From the NCBI GenBank assembly GCA_030549495.1, contig JAUIRK010000521.1:162654-226653 (forward strand): a stretch of 64,000 bases of DNA, given 5' to 3'. A program made the position numbers and the translations under genes. Shown piece after piece: positions 24,401 through 34,300 of the stretch (position 1 is the stretch's first letter; each line of letters opens with the position of its first letter). A model generated the notes under the pieces. It ran no database searches. It had not been told where the DNA came from and saw only the letters and a program-made list of their open reading frames with translations. Origin of the DNA: Nectonema munidae (taxonomy: Eukaryota > Nematomorpha > Nectonematoida > Nectonematidae).

Positions 24401-27400
24401 TTTTCTTTGCTTGCATAAATGGAATTTAAATACAATCTAATTTCGACATAATAATCAAATTTCAGGTGGACATTATTCACATCGATCAAAAAAACGATAT
24501 AGAGCAATTATACTTTGAAAAAGGAGTGGATCTATCCGAATATAAACAGAGCATCGAATGGGACGTCTTATCAGCTCCTGCACGCAAGAACATCATGTAC
24601 TACAACTGCTGCCCCGAACCCTACACCGACATAACCTTCAACATAACGATACGCCGCAAAACATTATTCTACACTGTCAACTTGATCATTCCATGCGTAG
24701 CTATTTCCTTTTTAGGTAAATCATTTTTAAAAGCTCCAATTCAAGTGAAGCCATGGCAAATCATTTTTTCATATATATTATTTATTTTATGATAGAGCAT
24801 TTTCTAGAAACCCCTTTTAGAAAACAAAATTTCTAGATTGGGCAAATGTTCAATACAAATATTCAAGTGGGCCTATACCGTTAAAAAAAATTATTACTGT
24901 GCACATAAACAATGAAAAAGTAGCAAAAAGAAATTTTCAAAAAATGATGTTTAGCTAAAGGGAATCAGAATTAATATTTGGTATATAGAATTATATAGAA
25001 ATCATCAGAAAATTTTTTAAAAAAAAAGTTTATTTACCAAAATTCAATCAAAAATATATTTTTTGTATTTAAATATTAAGTTTATATATTTAAAAGATCC
25101 AGAAAAATCTTTTTTACTATTTAAATAAGGCCCTTTTCTCTATTTATATACATAAAATTATACAAACCTTTTGAAGCACTTATCTCATTGTCAATTTTTA
25201 TATTTTTTATATATTACGTTTGTTTTAATTTGTGTATATAAAAGTGATGTTTAATATCTTGTAGTCTGCTTGTTGCTGGATAATGCGATATCAAATAAAT
25301 CTTTCTTCTTCTTTTGAATTTGAGTCTTGATAAAACCATCTCGTTTTTTCCATCCACAAACTAATTCAGCTGCACCTGAAACAAGTTTTACTGCTCATCC
25401 ACAACTCTGTGTGTGTAAACAATATGGAAAAATTTTTAATAGAAAATTCCTTAAATTATGAAGCTCTTGTAAAAACATTTTTACTGTGAAAATGGGCTCT
25501 GTTACAACTTCTTTATTCCAGTCTATAAGCATTTTGATAGCATTAGCATTCAGATTCACTGTACTTGGAACATTGTATGGTCGTGTGTCACAAAAACCAT
25601 GCTCTTTGCTATTTCTTAGTTTTATCAATAGCAAAAGTTCTATCTTCTACACTTTCAGAACAAAGTAAAGAATGAAGCACGTTTTCTGTATGAGCCCACA
25701 ATGACTCACTCAAAAGGTAAGGTTTTGAGATATCTTTGATTATTTCGTCTTGTTTTTGCCAAAGTCGAAATAATTTAGTTAAGTGGTTTGGAACATATTT
25801 AATATTATGTTTAATTTTAATTTCAAAAAACATTGGTAAATATACTTGAGTTACCCAAGTCACAAGTAATTTCAGGACTTTTGTTCTTTCACTATCAAGA
25901 TTATGATTTCGCATGTACAAAAGTAAACATCTCATACTACAGCTTAACTTTTTCTCATCTACTGTAAGATAAAGGACTACATTTATAGACTTCTGTTTTA
26001 GAATCAAGTTTGCCTTTAGTAACAGCTTGAAGATATTTCCAAGCTAAGATGCTATCTTAGCTCATCTTTTTCAAAACATTTTCTTCAATTTCAATAATTC
26101 GCTCAAAAAGTGGAATAGCTTCAAAACTATAATTTTTTTGAAGAACTTCAACTTTAAAAAAAAATTACCAATTGGGCCACTCCAGCTTTTATCTGAGGAT
26201 GTTGGTCCATCAAGTTTGAAAACAGTATGACAAAAAGGAAGTTCATTAATATGAAGAAAACAATAAGAGCGCAATAGACTTCTTCCTAAAAGATCTTCAA
26301 CCTGTTTTAAAATTTTATTTTTCCATCCAGACATAAGATTTGTTGTATGACTGCCGATAAACTCAAGACTTTCATCAATTTTATTTGCTTTTAACCAGTC
26401 GTATAACCCACGAGCATATTTCAAAGAGGATTTAGTTCCTAGATCAGCGTCAACAGTATTGTGTTAGATATCTTCCTTCAGGTTCTTCAGTCACAGTCAT
26501 ATGATTTTCTTTGATAAATACTTTTTTATAAATTGAAGTCATACGATAAAGTCAATGTTGTCATTTCTATTGTCAATAAAAATATCAGTAACTGCATGTT
26601 TTTTCATGCTATGACAAGATCGTTTAAAAACCCGTTAATGATAGCAGCCGTTGTGGTGGATGATACTCCAAACGTTACAGAAGCAACTGCAGCATTATTT
26701 ATATTTAAATAATTTTTTTAAAAAGTTAGGTTTTTCAGTTAAGTCACTCATCTCATTCTCCATTATGTCATTTAAAGATGTTTTACTCTCTATTTTATCG
26801 GTATCATCTGATTCAGAAATTGAGCTATTAGATTACTTTGAGTGTAAATCTGTGTCGTTTTTTTGTTGAAGTTTCAATCTTTTGTGTTCAATACGTCTAT
26901 TTTTTTTATTAATCTCGTATGTTTCTTTAACATCTAAATTAACTTCTTGCATTTAATACCTCCATATTTTTCACGTTGTTTTTATCCAAAGTAACTCTTT
27001 CTTAGGTAGTTTCATTTTAAAATTTACTTTGCAATAAGTATTGTCTTCTTTACAAAGAACAATAGGACATCTACAAAAAGTTAAATCAAATAATTTTTCA
27101 AGTTTTGGTTCCCAAAAGTTTTTTATAAATTTTGTAGCTTTATTTTTTGATATTAAAGGAAAAACGGACCAAACTCGATTAATTCGTTGTTGGATGCTTT
27201 TTTGACTACAAATCACCGGTTCTTTAAAGTCACTGTTTGATTCAGACCATCGTTTTTTAATTTTTTCAGCTACTTTCAAAATTTTTTATACATTTTTAAA
27301 TTTCTTACATTTTGATCCTGCATGAATATGACGTTTTGTTGTATAAAAATACATCTTTTAAAGTTAGAAATTCTGAAAGAAAGTCCTTGGGACCTCCAAG

Positions 27401-30400
27401 ATAAATGCTGAGATTAGTATTAAAAGAAAGACAAGTTTTTTTGGAACAAAATCAGACATATTTAAAAATTAAAGAAAAAATTCTAAAAAAAAAATTTAGC
27501 AATAGATTTATATTTGTAAAATATGTAAAACAAAATTGCATTTCTCGATAGCTAAAATTTTTTTTGTTACCATATTGCAGTAACTAATATACATTAGGAG
27601 AGATACACACCAAGCTATAATTTAAAAGTGCAATAGTATGACATACCCTAGCCCATATACTCCCAAAGTTGCTTGAAGTGAGACTGCCAATTTGGCGTTG
27701 CAGTACTTACAAGTTGACTTAAATAGTTAATATTTTAATATCATCATTCTAATTATAGAATACACAACTCTTAAGGATATGGTGTTTTTGAGAAATAAAA
27801 CTTTTAGTGTTATTCTCCAGAACAAATACTTGATTATCTTTGCTTATACCAAAATGTCCACATCCCATACTCATAAGTTTTAAATAATACAGATAAAATT
27901 ATACTATAATATTTTTTAAACAAATAGAATTTGATTTAAACGAACATTTTTTCAAGTTTTTATTAAAAACGCTTTATAACATTACATATTTAAGGATGGG
28001 TTATTTATTTGCATAGTTCACTCCCCTTAAACAACGTTGAGGAAAGAAACTTTTTCAGAATGATCTTTTAGACATTTTAAATTGGTATGAATCGTTTATG
28101 CATGGCTAATCGAAACGAGGTTATGAGTATTAGAAAAGAGTATTCATTTAAATTTGAAAAAATTTAACATAAAGCGTGTGAATTATTTATAAGAATTACT
28201 ATTATTTTCCTATAAATTTGTCGTAGTCTAAAACGAAACACTAAAAACATAATTTAGGAAAAAAATAAAATCTTGAAAAAATAGATAGATTTGGAATTTA
28301 TGTTTTTACAATTTTTATTCTATTTTTATAGCTGTTTTAGTTTTCTACCTTCCGTCTGACTCAGGTGAGAAAATATCTCTTTGCATTTCGATTCTACTCT
28401 CCCTAACCGTGTTTTTTCTCCTTCTGGCGGAAATCATTCCTCCGACAAGCATGGTGGTTCCACTAATAGGCAAATACCTTCTCTTTACAATGATTCTGGT
28501 GACTTTGTCAATCGTGGTCACAGTAATTGTATTGAATGTTCACTTTAGAACACCAGCAACACACACTCTACCTTCTTGGGTGAAAAGAATTTTCATGAAA
28601 GCTCTGCCAAGGTATATCATTTGAAAAATACATTCGTATTCCCTAATTTATAATCTCGATAACTTCAACAGATTTTTACTGATGCAGAAATCAAAATCAT
28701 GTAATATTGAATTTTTTCAAAATGGCAAAATCATCGACAATTTAGAAATTGACACCTTCACACTCAATGACTCTAGTTTGGAAGATGACGCCCTTTTCTC
28801 TTTTAAAAATTTGTCGTCATCTTGTTGGAAAACGGATACAGAGTCTGCCATTAAGAGTATTAAATTCATCGCGAGCCACTTAAAATATGAGGACGACTTT
28901 GAACAGGTACACGCTATAATATACATATTATATATATATTTAATTAGAAAGATTCATACAAAGATAGATTTTATTTATACAAACCATTTTGAATTAACAC
29001 TGTTAATTTGATTACAATATACAGTTTGTACAACCGATGAAAAGTATGAATGACATTTCTACCAATCAAATATATCATTTCACGTGGATAAATTTGCTGT
29101 GTTTCAGACATGCATTTTTGATATTTCTTTATTCCCACGCGACGCGTAAAATTTTAAACATCGGTTTGTGAACACCAGTTGTCTTATCCACTCAGTAGCG
29201 GGGGCGTGAGTAAGGTCGGCTAAATACTGGCTTTCGATAACTCAAGGTCTTGCCTTCGATATAGCATCAAGCCTCCCTCCTTTCCTCATAGTTGGATTCA
29301 AGCGATATCTATCGAGTAGCTTTACCAATAATGCCCTAAAAATACTTTAAATAAAAAATATTTTACAACATTCTTACTGATGATGATGATCAAAAATTGG
29401 CTTTAAAAATAAACTAATATTTTTCGGTAAAAAAGTTCACAAACATTGAAATTAAGATAATTTATTACACCATGATTGTAATTCAAATATATTTTTATAA
29501 GCACTTTCATCAATGAAGTTTAGGTATTTTCTCAATATTTTGTTGAGCATTAAAAAACTTCAGCAAATTCATTCTTTTCAAATCGTTTAATAATTTAATC
29601 ATTTAAATAACAAGCATTGTCTTCACAGGCACTGCTTCACGGAATAACTTACACCTTCGCATTTTTAATAAATTCTTGCTAAAATTTCTTTCATACCTTA
29701 AAGTGAAGAAGAAACTCTATTTTCACGTCGTTGAATTTGTGTGCATACGAAAATGCTGATTCTAGCGAAGATCCTCATTTTAGTTTGGTATTCCAATATT
29801 TTCAAAAGCGTAACAATTAAAATATCTATAATTACAAATTCAACTGAATAATTAGATTTGCGAAGGAAAAAAAATACACAAATCAATTTTCCTGAATTTA
29901 GTTGAAAAAAACGAAATGTTAACTTTAAAAATTTTTAAAACAAAACTATATCATAAGTAGAATTGCGAAACTGAATCATACTTTCAATTAATGGAATCCG
30001 AATTATAAGTACACTATCCCAATTGATTTACGATAAAACCAAGAATGAATTCAAACTCCAAAAAATTCAATTTATTGACCTTAAAATTTTTTTATAAATA
30101 ACTATTAGGTCAGAAATTAATGTTTTATTTTTAAAGTGTTTACGTAGATGAAAAAATTGACCTAGTTGACTTCCCATAGTCCTACTAATAATTGAATTAT
30201 ATCCTAAAATTTTAGGCAATAGAAACTCCCAGGGCATATCTTACTTTCGTCAAAGGAAAATACTATCCCCAATTCTCTTAGTTTAAACATTTTTAAGGCC
30301 TTATATTTTTTCAGTTTTCACTGATTTGAAACTCGAGGTGCGTTTAGATGGATACCTCGTTTAAACATTAAAAAAGGTACTATTTATCTTCTTAGTAGTG

Positions 30401-30780
30401 GAATACTAACAATGTTGATTATTATATTAAATAGATCGAACAATGATAGAATCAAAGTCATTACAGCGATAACGACTTAGTACTCATAGAAGGAATTAGG
30501 AATCGTAGAGGGAATTGGAAAAGTCATAGCCAATGTGTATAATTTGCGTGGATAGTGCTTTACTATTATTAGCAGGTTGGCATATAATGATTACTTCAAA
30601 TAAAATTCTATTTTCAAGGTCAAACAAGATTGGAAGTACGTTGGCTTGGTGATTGATCGCTTGTTTTTGTGGATATTTACAGTTTCGTGCATCATTGGGA
30701 CATGTGGCATAATTTTACAAGCGCCAGCACTTTACGACACTCGAAAAGCAATCGCGCCTTTGTTCGACAAGCTTTATTGA
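18234..30780 (+). CDS. nAChRalpha: Nicotinic acetylcholine receptor alpha-type subunit (8 exons, 494 residues)
   Basis: This is a ligand-gated cation channel subunit of the plasma membrane that binds acetylcholine. Exons are 18234-18455, 20114-20158, 20216-20325, 23832-24012, 24466-24715, 28332-28611, 28672-28906 and 30619-30780. All junctions are GT-AG and in phase, and the second and third exons have the classic 45- and 110-bp nAChR sizes. Residues 1-31 form a signal peptide. The Cys-loop is C159-C173 with 'FPFDEQ', and loop B has W180. Loop C has the vicinal C234-C235 between Y232 and Y239, which marks an alpha subunit. M1 lies at about 253-275, and M2 at 284-304 is preceded by Gly-Glu-Lys, the cation-selective filter. 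M3 is near 314-336, a short cytoplasmic loop of about 105 residues follows, and M4 is at about 456-478. The start is fixed by an in-frame TGA 9 bases upstream. Loop A has Phe124 where Tyr is nearly universal. The closest type by eye is the insect Dalpha1-4 group. Confidence 0.96.
19588..19946. repeat. 184-bp tandem duplication in receptor intron 1
   Basis: Two near-identical units start at 19588 and 19772 ('ctttatatttcaaa...'). They share the 'ccacgtaccagaattatc' and 'ccaactccaaattactagt' words with only a few differences. The second unit ends in a run of C. The open frames that read through both units are a by-product of the duplication. Confidence 0.9.
20114..20158 (+). CDS. nAChRalpha: nAChR alpha exon 2 (45 bp)
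   Basis: It encodes residues 75-89 with 'TTQVWIKQ', which is loop D of the complementary face. The flanking acceptor has a long T tract, and the exon size is the canonical one for the family. Confidence 0.95.
20216..20325 (+). CDS. nAChRalpha: nAChR alpha exon 3 (110 bp)
   Basis: It encodes residues 90-126, including '[11 protein letters not shown]' and loop A 'WLPDIVLFN'. It contains a possible N-glycosylation site at Asn105 (N-V-S). The last codon is split with exon 4. The intron between exons 2 and 3 is only 57 bp. Confidence 0.95.
20700..21000 (-). pseudogene. hAT (GTF2IRD2/ZBED-like) transposase C-terminal relic in intron 3
   Basis: The minus strand shows '[15 protein letters not shown]', '[11 protein letters not shown]' and '[17 protein letters not shown]', then 'MKTSYRTS'. 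These match the C-terminal hAT dimerisation region, where 'FGSTYxCExxFS...K..yRs.L' is typical. There are stops between the blocks, so only a relic is left. Confidence 0.65.
22870..22912. mobile_element. Isolated hAT terminal sequence
   Basis: The words 'tttgggaaccactg' ending at 22912 are the standard right end of a 'CAGTGGTTCCCAAA' hAT element. No matching left end was found nearby, so the partner is lost or beyond recognition. Confidence 0.45.
23832..24012 (+). CDS. nAChRalpha: nAChR alpha exon 4
   Basis: It encodes residues 126-186: 'ADGNYEV', the complete Cys-loop and loop B 'FGSWTF'. An in-frame ATG upstream at 23,767 belongs to intron sequence. The donor is GTAAAC at 24013. Confidence 0.95.
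24466..24715 (+). CDS. nAChRalpha: nAChR alpha exon 5
   Basis: It encodes residues 187-269 plus the first base of residue 270: loop F, loop C with 'YYNCCPEPY' and the first half of M1 ('[12 protein letters not shown]'). Asn245 (N-I-T) is a possible glycosylation site. Confidence 0.95.
25395..27290 (-). pseudogene. Decayed repeat-type gene in receptor intron 5 ('LDGPTS...SGPIG' family)
   Basis: Read on the minus strand in order: 27279-26971 gives '[15 protein letters not shown]'; 26424-26150 gives '[20 protein letters not shown]', '[20 protein letters not shown]' and 'SWSGPIG'; 26007-25609 gives '[15 protein letters not shown]' and '[11 protein letters not shown]'; and 25634-25395 gives '[11 protein letters not shown]' and 'VVTEP'. 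I know this arrangement as a high-copy, uncharacterised gene family in marine invertebrates, probably mobile-element derived. Stops and frame changes between the parts show that this copy is dead. It lies antisense to the receptor. Confidence 0.6.
28332..28611 (+). CDS. nAChRalpha: nAChR alpha exon 6
   Basis: It encodes the end of M1, the whole channel-lining M2 ('[20 protein letters not shown]'), M3 and the start of the cytoplasmic loop ('[15 protein letters not shown]'). The exon is 280 bp and both its boundary codons are split, with exons 5 and 7. Confidence 0.95.
28672..28906 (+). CDS. nAChRalpha: nAChR alpha exon 7
   Basis: It encodes the variable cytoplasmic loop between M3 and M4 (residues 363-441). 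It has serine- and acid-rich stretches and ends 'YEDDFEQ', the usual lead into the pre-M4 helix. The preceding intron is only 60 bp. Confidence 0.9.
29205..29330 (+). repeat. SINE family 1 copy in receptor intron 7
   Basis: The segment 'gtgagtaaggtcggctaaat' through 'actcaaggtcttg' and 'gcatcaagcct' to 'gattcaagcg' matches the copy at 40.76 kb. The B box is damaged ('ccttcgatata'), so this copy is old. Confidence 0.8.
30619..30780 (+). CDS. nAChRalpha: nAChR alpha exon 8 (terminal)
   Basis: It encodes the amphipathic '[15 protein letters not shown]' helix, M4 ('[17 protein letters not shown]') and the extracellular C-terminus. The stop is TGA at 30778-30780. Confidence 0.95.
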   Translation, partial: VKQDWKYVGLVIDRLFLWIFTVSCIIGTCGIILQAPALYDTRKAIAPLFDKLY

Positions 30781-30828
30781 CGCTGTTGCTCAGAACTATT
30801 CCCTGCATTGCATAAAAGATATCATTAA

Positions 30829-30834
30829 AATAAA
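30829..30834 (+). terminator. Predicted poly(A) signal of the receptor gene
   Basis: An AATAAA hexamer lies 49 bases after the stop codon. A second A-rich candidate lies near 30,885. Use was judged by position only. Confidence 0.6.
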
Positions 30835-31039
30835 TTGTATCTACGTTTATTGAGGTTTTGTAGCAACAAAGTGCATGTGTTATAAAAAATAAAAACAAAA
30901 TTTAAAAAACTTAAAAAAAATGAATTCCAAATCGTTTACAGATTCTCATCAAAGGCGAAGATTTTTAGCTCTAATCTAAATAAAAAAGATTAATGATAAA
31001 ATAGAAAAAAGGGAGAGATTATAAATTTACTCACACTAA

Positions 31040-31045
31040 TTTATT
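31040..31045 (-). terminator. Predicted poly(A) signal of the FRMD4-like gene
   Basis: The plus-strand 'tttatt' reads AATAAA on the minus strand, about 255 bases after the stop at 31300. It lies about 200 bp from the receptor gene's own signal, so the two 3' ends face each other closely. Confidence 0.45.
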
Positions 31046-31299
31046 GCTTTAGGATTGCACAACAAAGAAGAACACAACTGTCGTTAAACTAAAGTCGCTC
31101 TTGAAGGGCTGGTAGTGGAATATAAAAGATATTTTTCTGCTTCACTCTCGTCCATTTTTCTTTTTTTTTCGGAAAAGACCAATGTTTGTTCTAAAACATC
31201 TGAAATGCTTGTGAAACCGGAATCTCGAGAAATTAGCTTCAAACTTCTTAAAATATTCAAAGTATTTATAAAGGAGAATGATTTAGCATGAAAATTAGA

Positions 31300-31372
31300 C
31301 TACTTTTCTGAGATGGTATCAGAAGAGGAAGATACTTCGGAAGATCCACCTGATGATTCCTTTATATCATAA
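31300..31372 (-). CDS. FRMD4: FRMD4 exon 17 (terminal)
   Basis: It encodes 'YDIKESSGGSSEVSSSSDTI' and Ser-Glu-Lys, then TAG. The acceptor 'tattttag' and phase fit exon 16. The short serine-rich end has no recognised PDZ-binding motif. Confidence 0.65.
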
Positions 31373-34300
31373 CTAAAATAATGAAGAACATTTAAAAATA
31401 ACTAATGCTGAAAGTCTAAAAAAAGTGTAGAAACAATTTAAAAGATTTGCTTATTATTTGCTCTAAAAAACATTTGATACACAGGAAATAAAATTGATAT
31501 AATTATGAGTCCATAAATACTAATCAACAGGGGCGCAATGGAAATTTTAATCTTGAGAGATAATAAAATTCCTCCAGGATGTTTTTTTGCCAATAATGAA
31601 TAAAATTATAAAACAATTTTTATGTTTATTCACTCCAAAAATTTAAGCATCATTTACAGGTTCTTAAATGTTAATTTTTTGCATGACGATCAAGCAAGCC
31701 ACGGTCAAGGACAACATCAAGGGAAGGGTTCTTGGATTCTTTTCGTCCAACCTTAATCATTTTAGCCGAATACAGAGGTTAGCCCTTACAATTCTTTATT
31801 TTCATTTTCTCCATCCCCATCGTAACAGTACAGCCTTTATCAAAACATTCATTTTATCTTCATTGATTATATATTATTTTATCATTTTTGCTTTTATAAA
31901 GGAAGTAAATTGTATTAGAAACGAATTATTATCATTATTGAAGCGTGACCGATGCAGCATGCATATTTACATGGTAAATAATGTATATATTTACAAAAAG
32001 ATAATGAAGATAATAAAGATTTTGTAAATAATGTATATTGCAGAATGTGGACGATCAAATTTTCTCTCAATTCCCCGATAACGGGGTTAAACCTTCCTTG
32101 GTGGGAACTGGGAGTCACTCTCCCCGCAGGGAACGCGGAAGTTCGGGCTCCCCGCTAGACTCGGATACTAAGATATAGAGGTTAACTTTTTAATACATAT
32201 TTGAGTATTTATTTTTAACAAGAACAAAATAATATGTTTATATGTCCCACTTATATTAGGGTAAAAGAGATACATCTCTTGAAACTCAAAAAAATTCCTA
32301 ACCAACAAAGAGAAGTGGTACATACGACCTGTTCAATACAGTACTTATTTACTATTTTGTTTTTTTGTGTCTGATTACTTCTGTTTCATTTTGTGTATCC
32401 ATACTAATTTGTTTAAGAAGCTTTGTTTTCGAGGTAGTCTACATTTTTTTTTCACAACATTTGAAAAAAATAAGCATATTTGGGAGTAGGAACAAACCTG
32501 AGACGCTACTTTAATACAACAAATACAAGTGTGGTGTAGATGTATGTACCCGAATGCTTCGAGAATATACTTCTTATAAGTCTTCAAGAAGATGAACTCT
32601 GGTTGCCTTTTGCAATTATCTCGATATTGCTACACACAATAGCTGGGTGATTGCTAAGCATAACATCAACTCCTATTGAACAAGCTTCCACTTCGAAAGG
32701 ATTTTGTTTCACTCATCAGGGCAAAAGAACTCGTAGATCAAGATGTGATTTTTGTAAAAAATTTATATGTAAAATACACTCAAAAATAATATGCTCACAT
32801 TACTAAAATTATTATCATGCTTAAAAGTGATTTTCAATAAACTTTGAACAATTTAAGTTTCTGCTTTTGTCGGTACAGCTTTGGAGAGAGTAGTTTTTAT
32901 AACTAATCAGATAGCAATAATTATAGTGTTGAAAATGGAGCCAAGCACTGTCTTGCTCTAAAGTTTTGTTGACAGTTTGACATGAATATGTTCACTAGGC
33001 TCGTCTGTTTCAAAATATCCTATATGATAAATCAATACCAAAATGTAATGTAAAACTCAATCTTTCCAAAATAAAAAGTATAAAAATTTAGTTTATATTT
33101 TTTCTTGTGAATTATTCATTTTCCAATGCATTTGTTTATGTAAAAAATTTTTATTCGTTTTTTCATAAATTATAAAATCTAATTCATTTTTACATGAAAC
33201 CTTTTGTATTAAAATGTGTCTGAAATATCAAATTTTGCTGTTGAACTAGACTCGTCTGTTTTAAAATAGCCTATATGATAAATCAATACCAAAATGTAAT
33301 GTAAAACTCAATTTTTCCAAAAAAAAAAAGTATAAAAGTTTAGTTTATATTTTTTCTTGTGAATTATTCATTTTCCAATGCACTTGTTTATGTGAAAAAA
33401 ATTTTATTCGTTTTTTTCATAAAATGATGTTTCATAAATTATAAAATCTAATTCATTTTTACATGAAAACTTTTTGTATTAAAATATGTGTCTGAAATAA
33501 CAAATTTTGCTGTTGAAAATTCGACTGAACAAGTAAATTTTAAAATTGGCCAAAAAATAAAATGTTCCTTTTTTGAAGAAAAAATATTTTAATACAAGTC
33601 TCTCAAGATATCTAATATTTTCAGAAAATCTAGAAAAATTTTTTTTAAATGATTACAAATAATTAAAAATTTTGTCCTATTACCACATAATTGGGGTGGG
33701 TATCATATATTGGTGACATTTTTTTTGAAAGTAACAATAATTATTTTTAGAAAATATAGTTAAACATTCAATTAAAATTTACCTATAAAAACATTATATT
33801 AAAACTTTTTTATAAAGTGCAGTAAAAAGCGCTCAAAAATGAGAGTGGACAAAAAGTCCAGACTTCGTCTTGTAACGGTATTAATTTGGAAAACACAGTT
33901 CTAATGGTATGTATTAACTAAGTCGTACGTCAAGAAATACTAATCAAATATGTAGCTTACTCGTCATTAACGGGTATATTTGAAGAGAATTTTTTGGAAG
34001 TGACATCATGAAGGTGTTTTGGTGAAAAGGTGAGCTTTTTGCAAACGGTGGAGTCGATATAAGAGTTACAGGTATTTGCATCCACATTTCTTTTATCAGC
34101 TCGAGCCGAGGGCATTGAAGGATACTTTATTATTGGTGTTTGTTCTATCGATTCTCCATTGGAAGTGGATGAAAATGGCGGTAGGGAAACAGTTGAGTAT
34201 GAATGAGATTTAGCATCTTTATTATCCTGAGAAGATTCTTCTTGCGCCAAGGTCTTTTCGCAAGCGTGAGGAGTCGAAGTGACGAGCAGCCTATTGTCGT

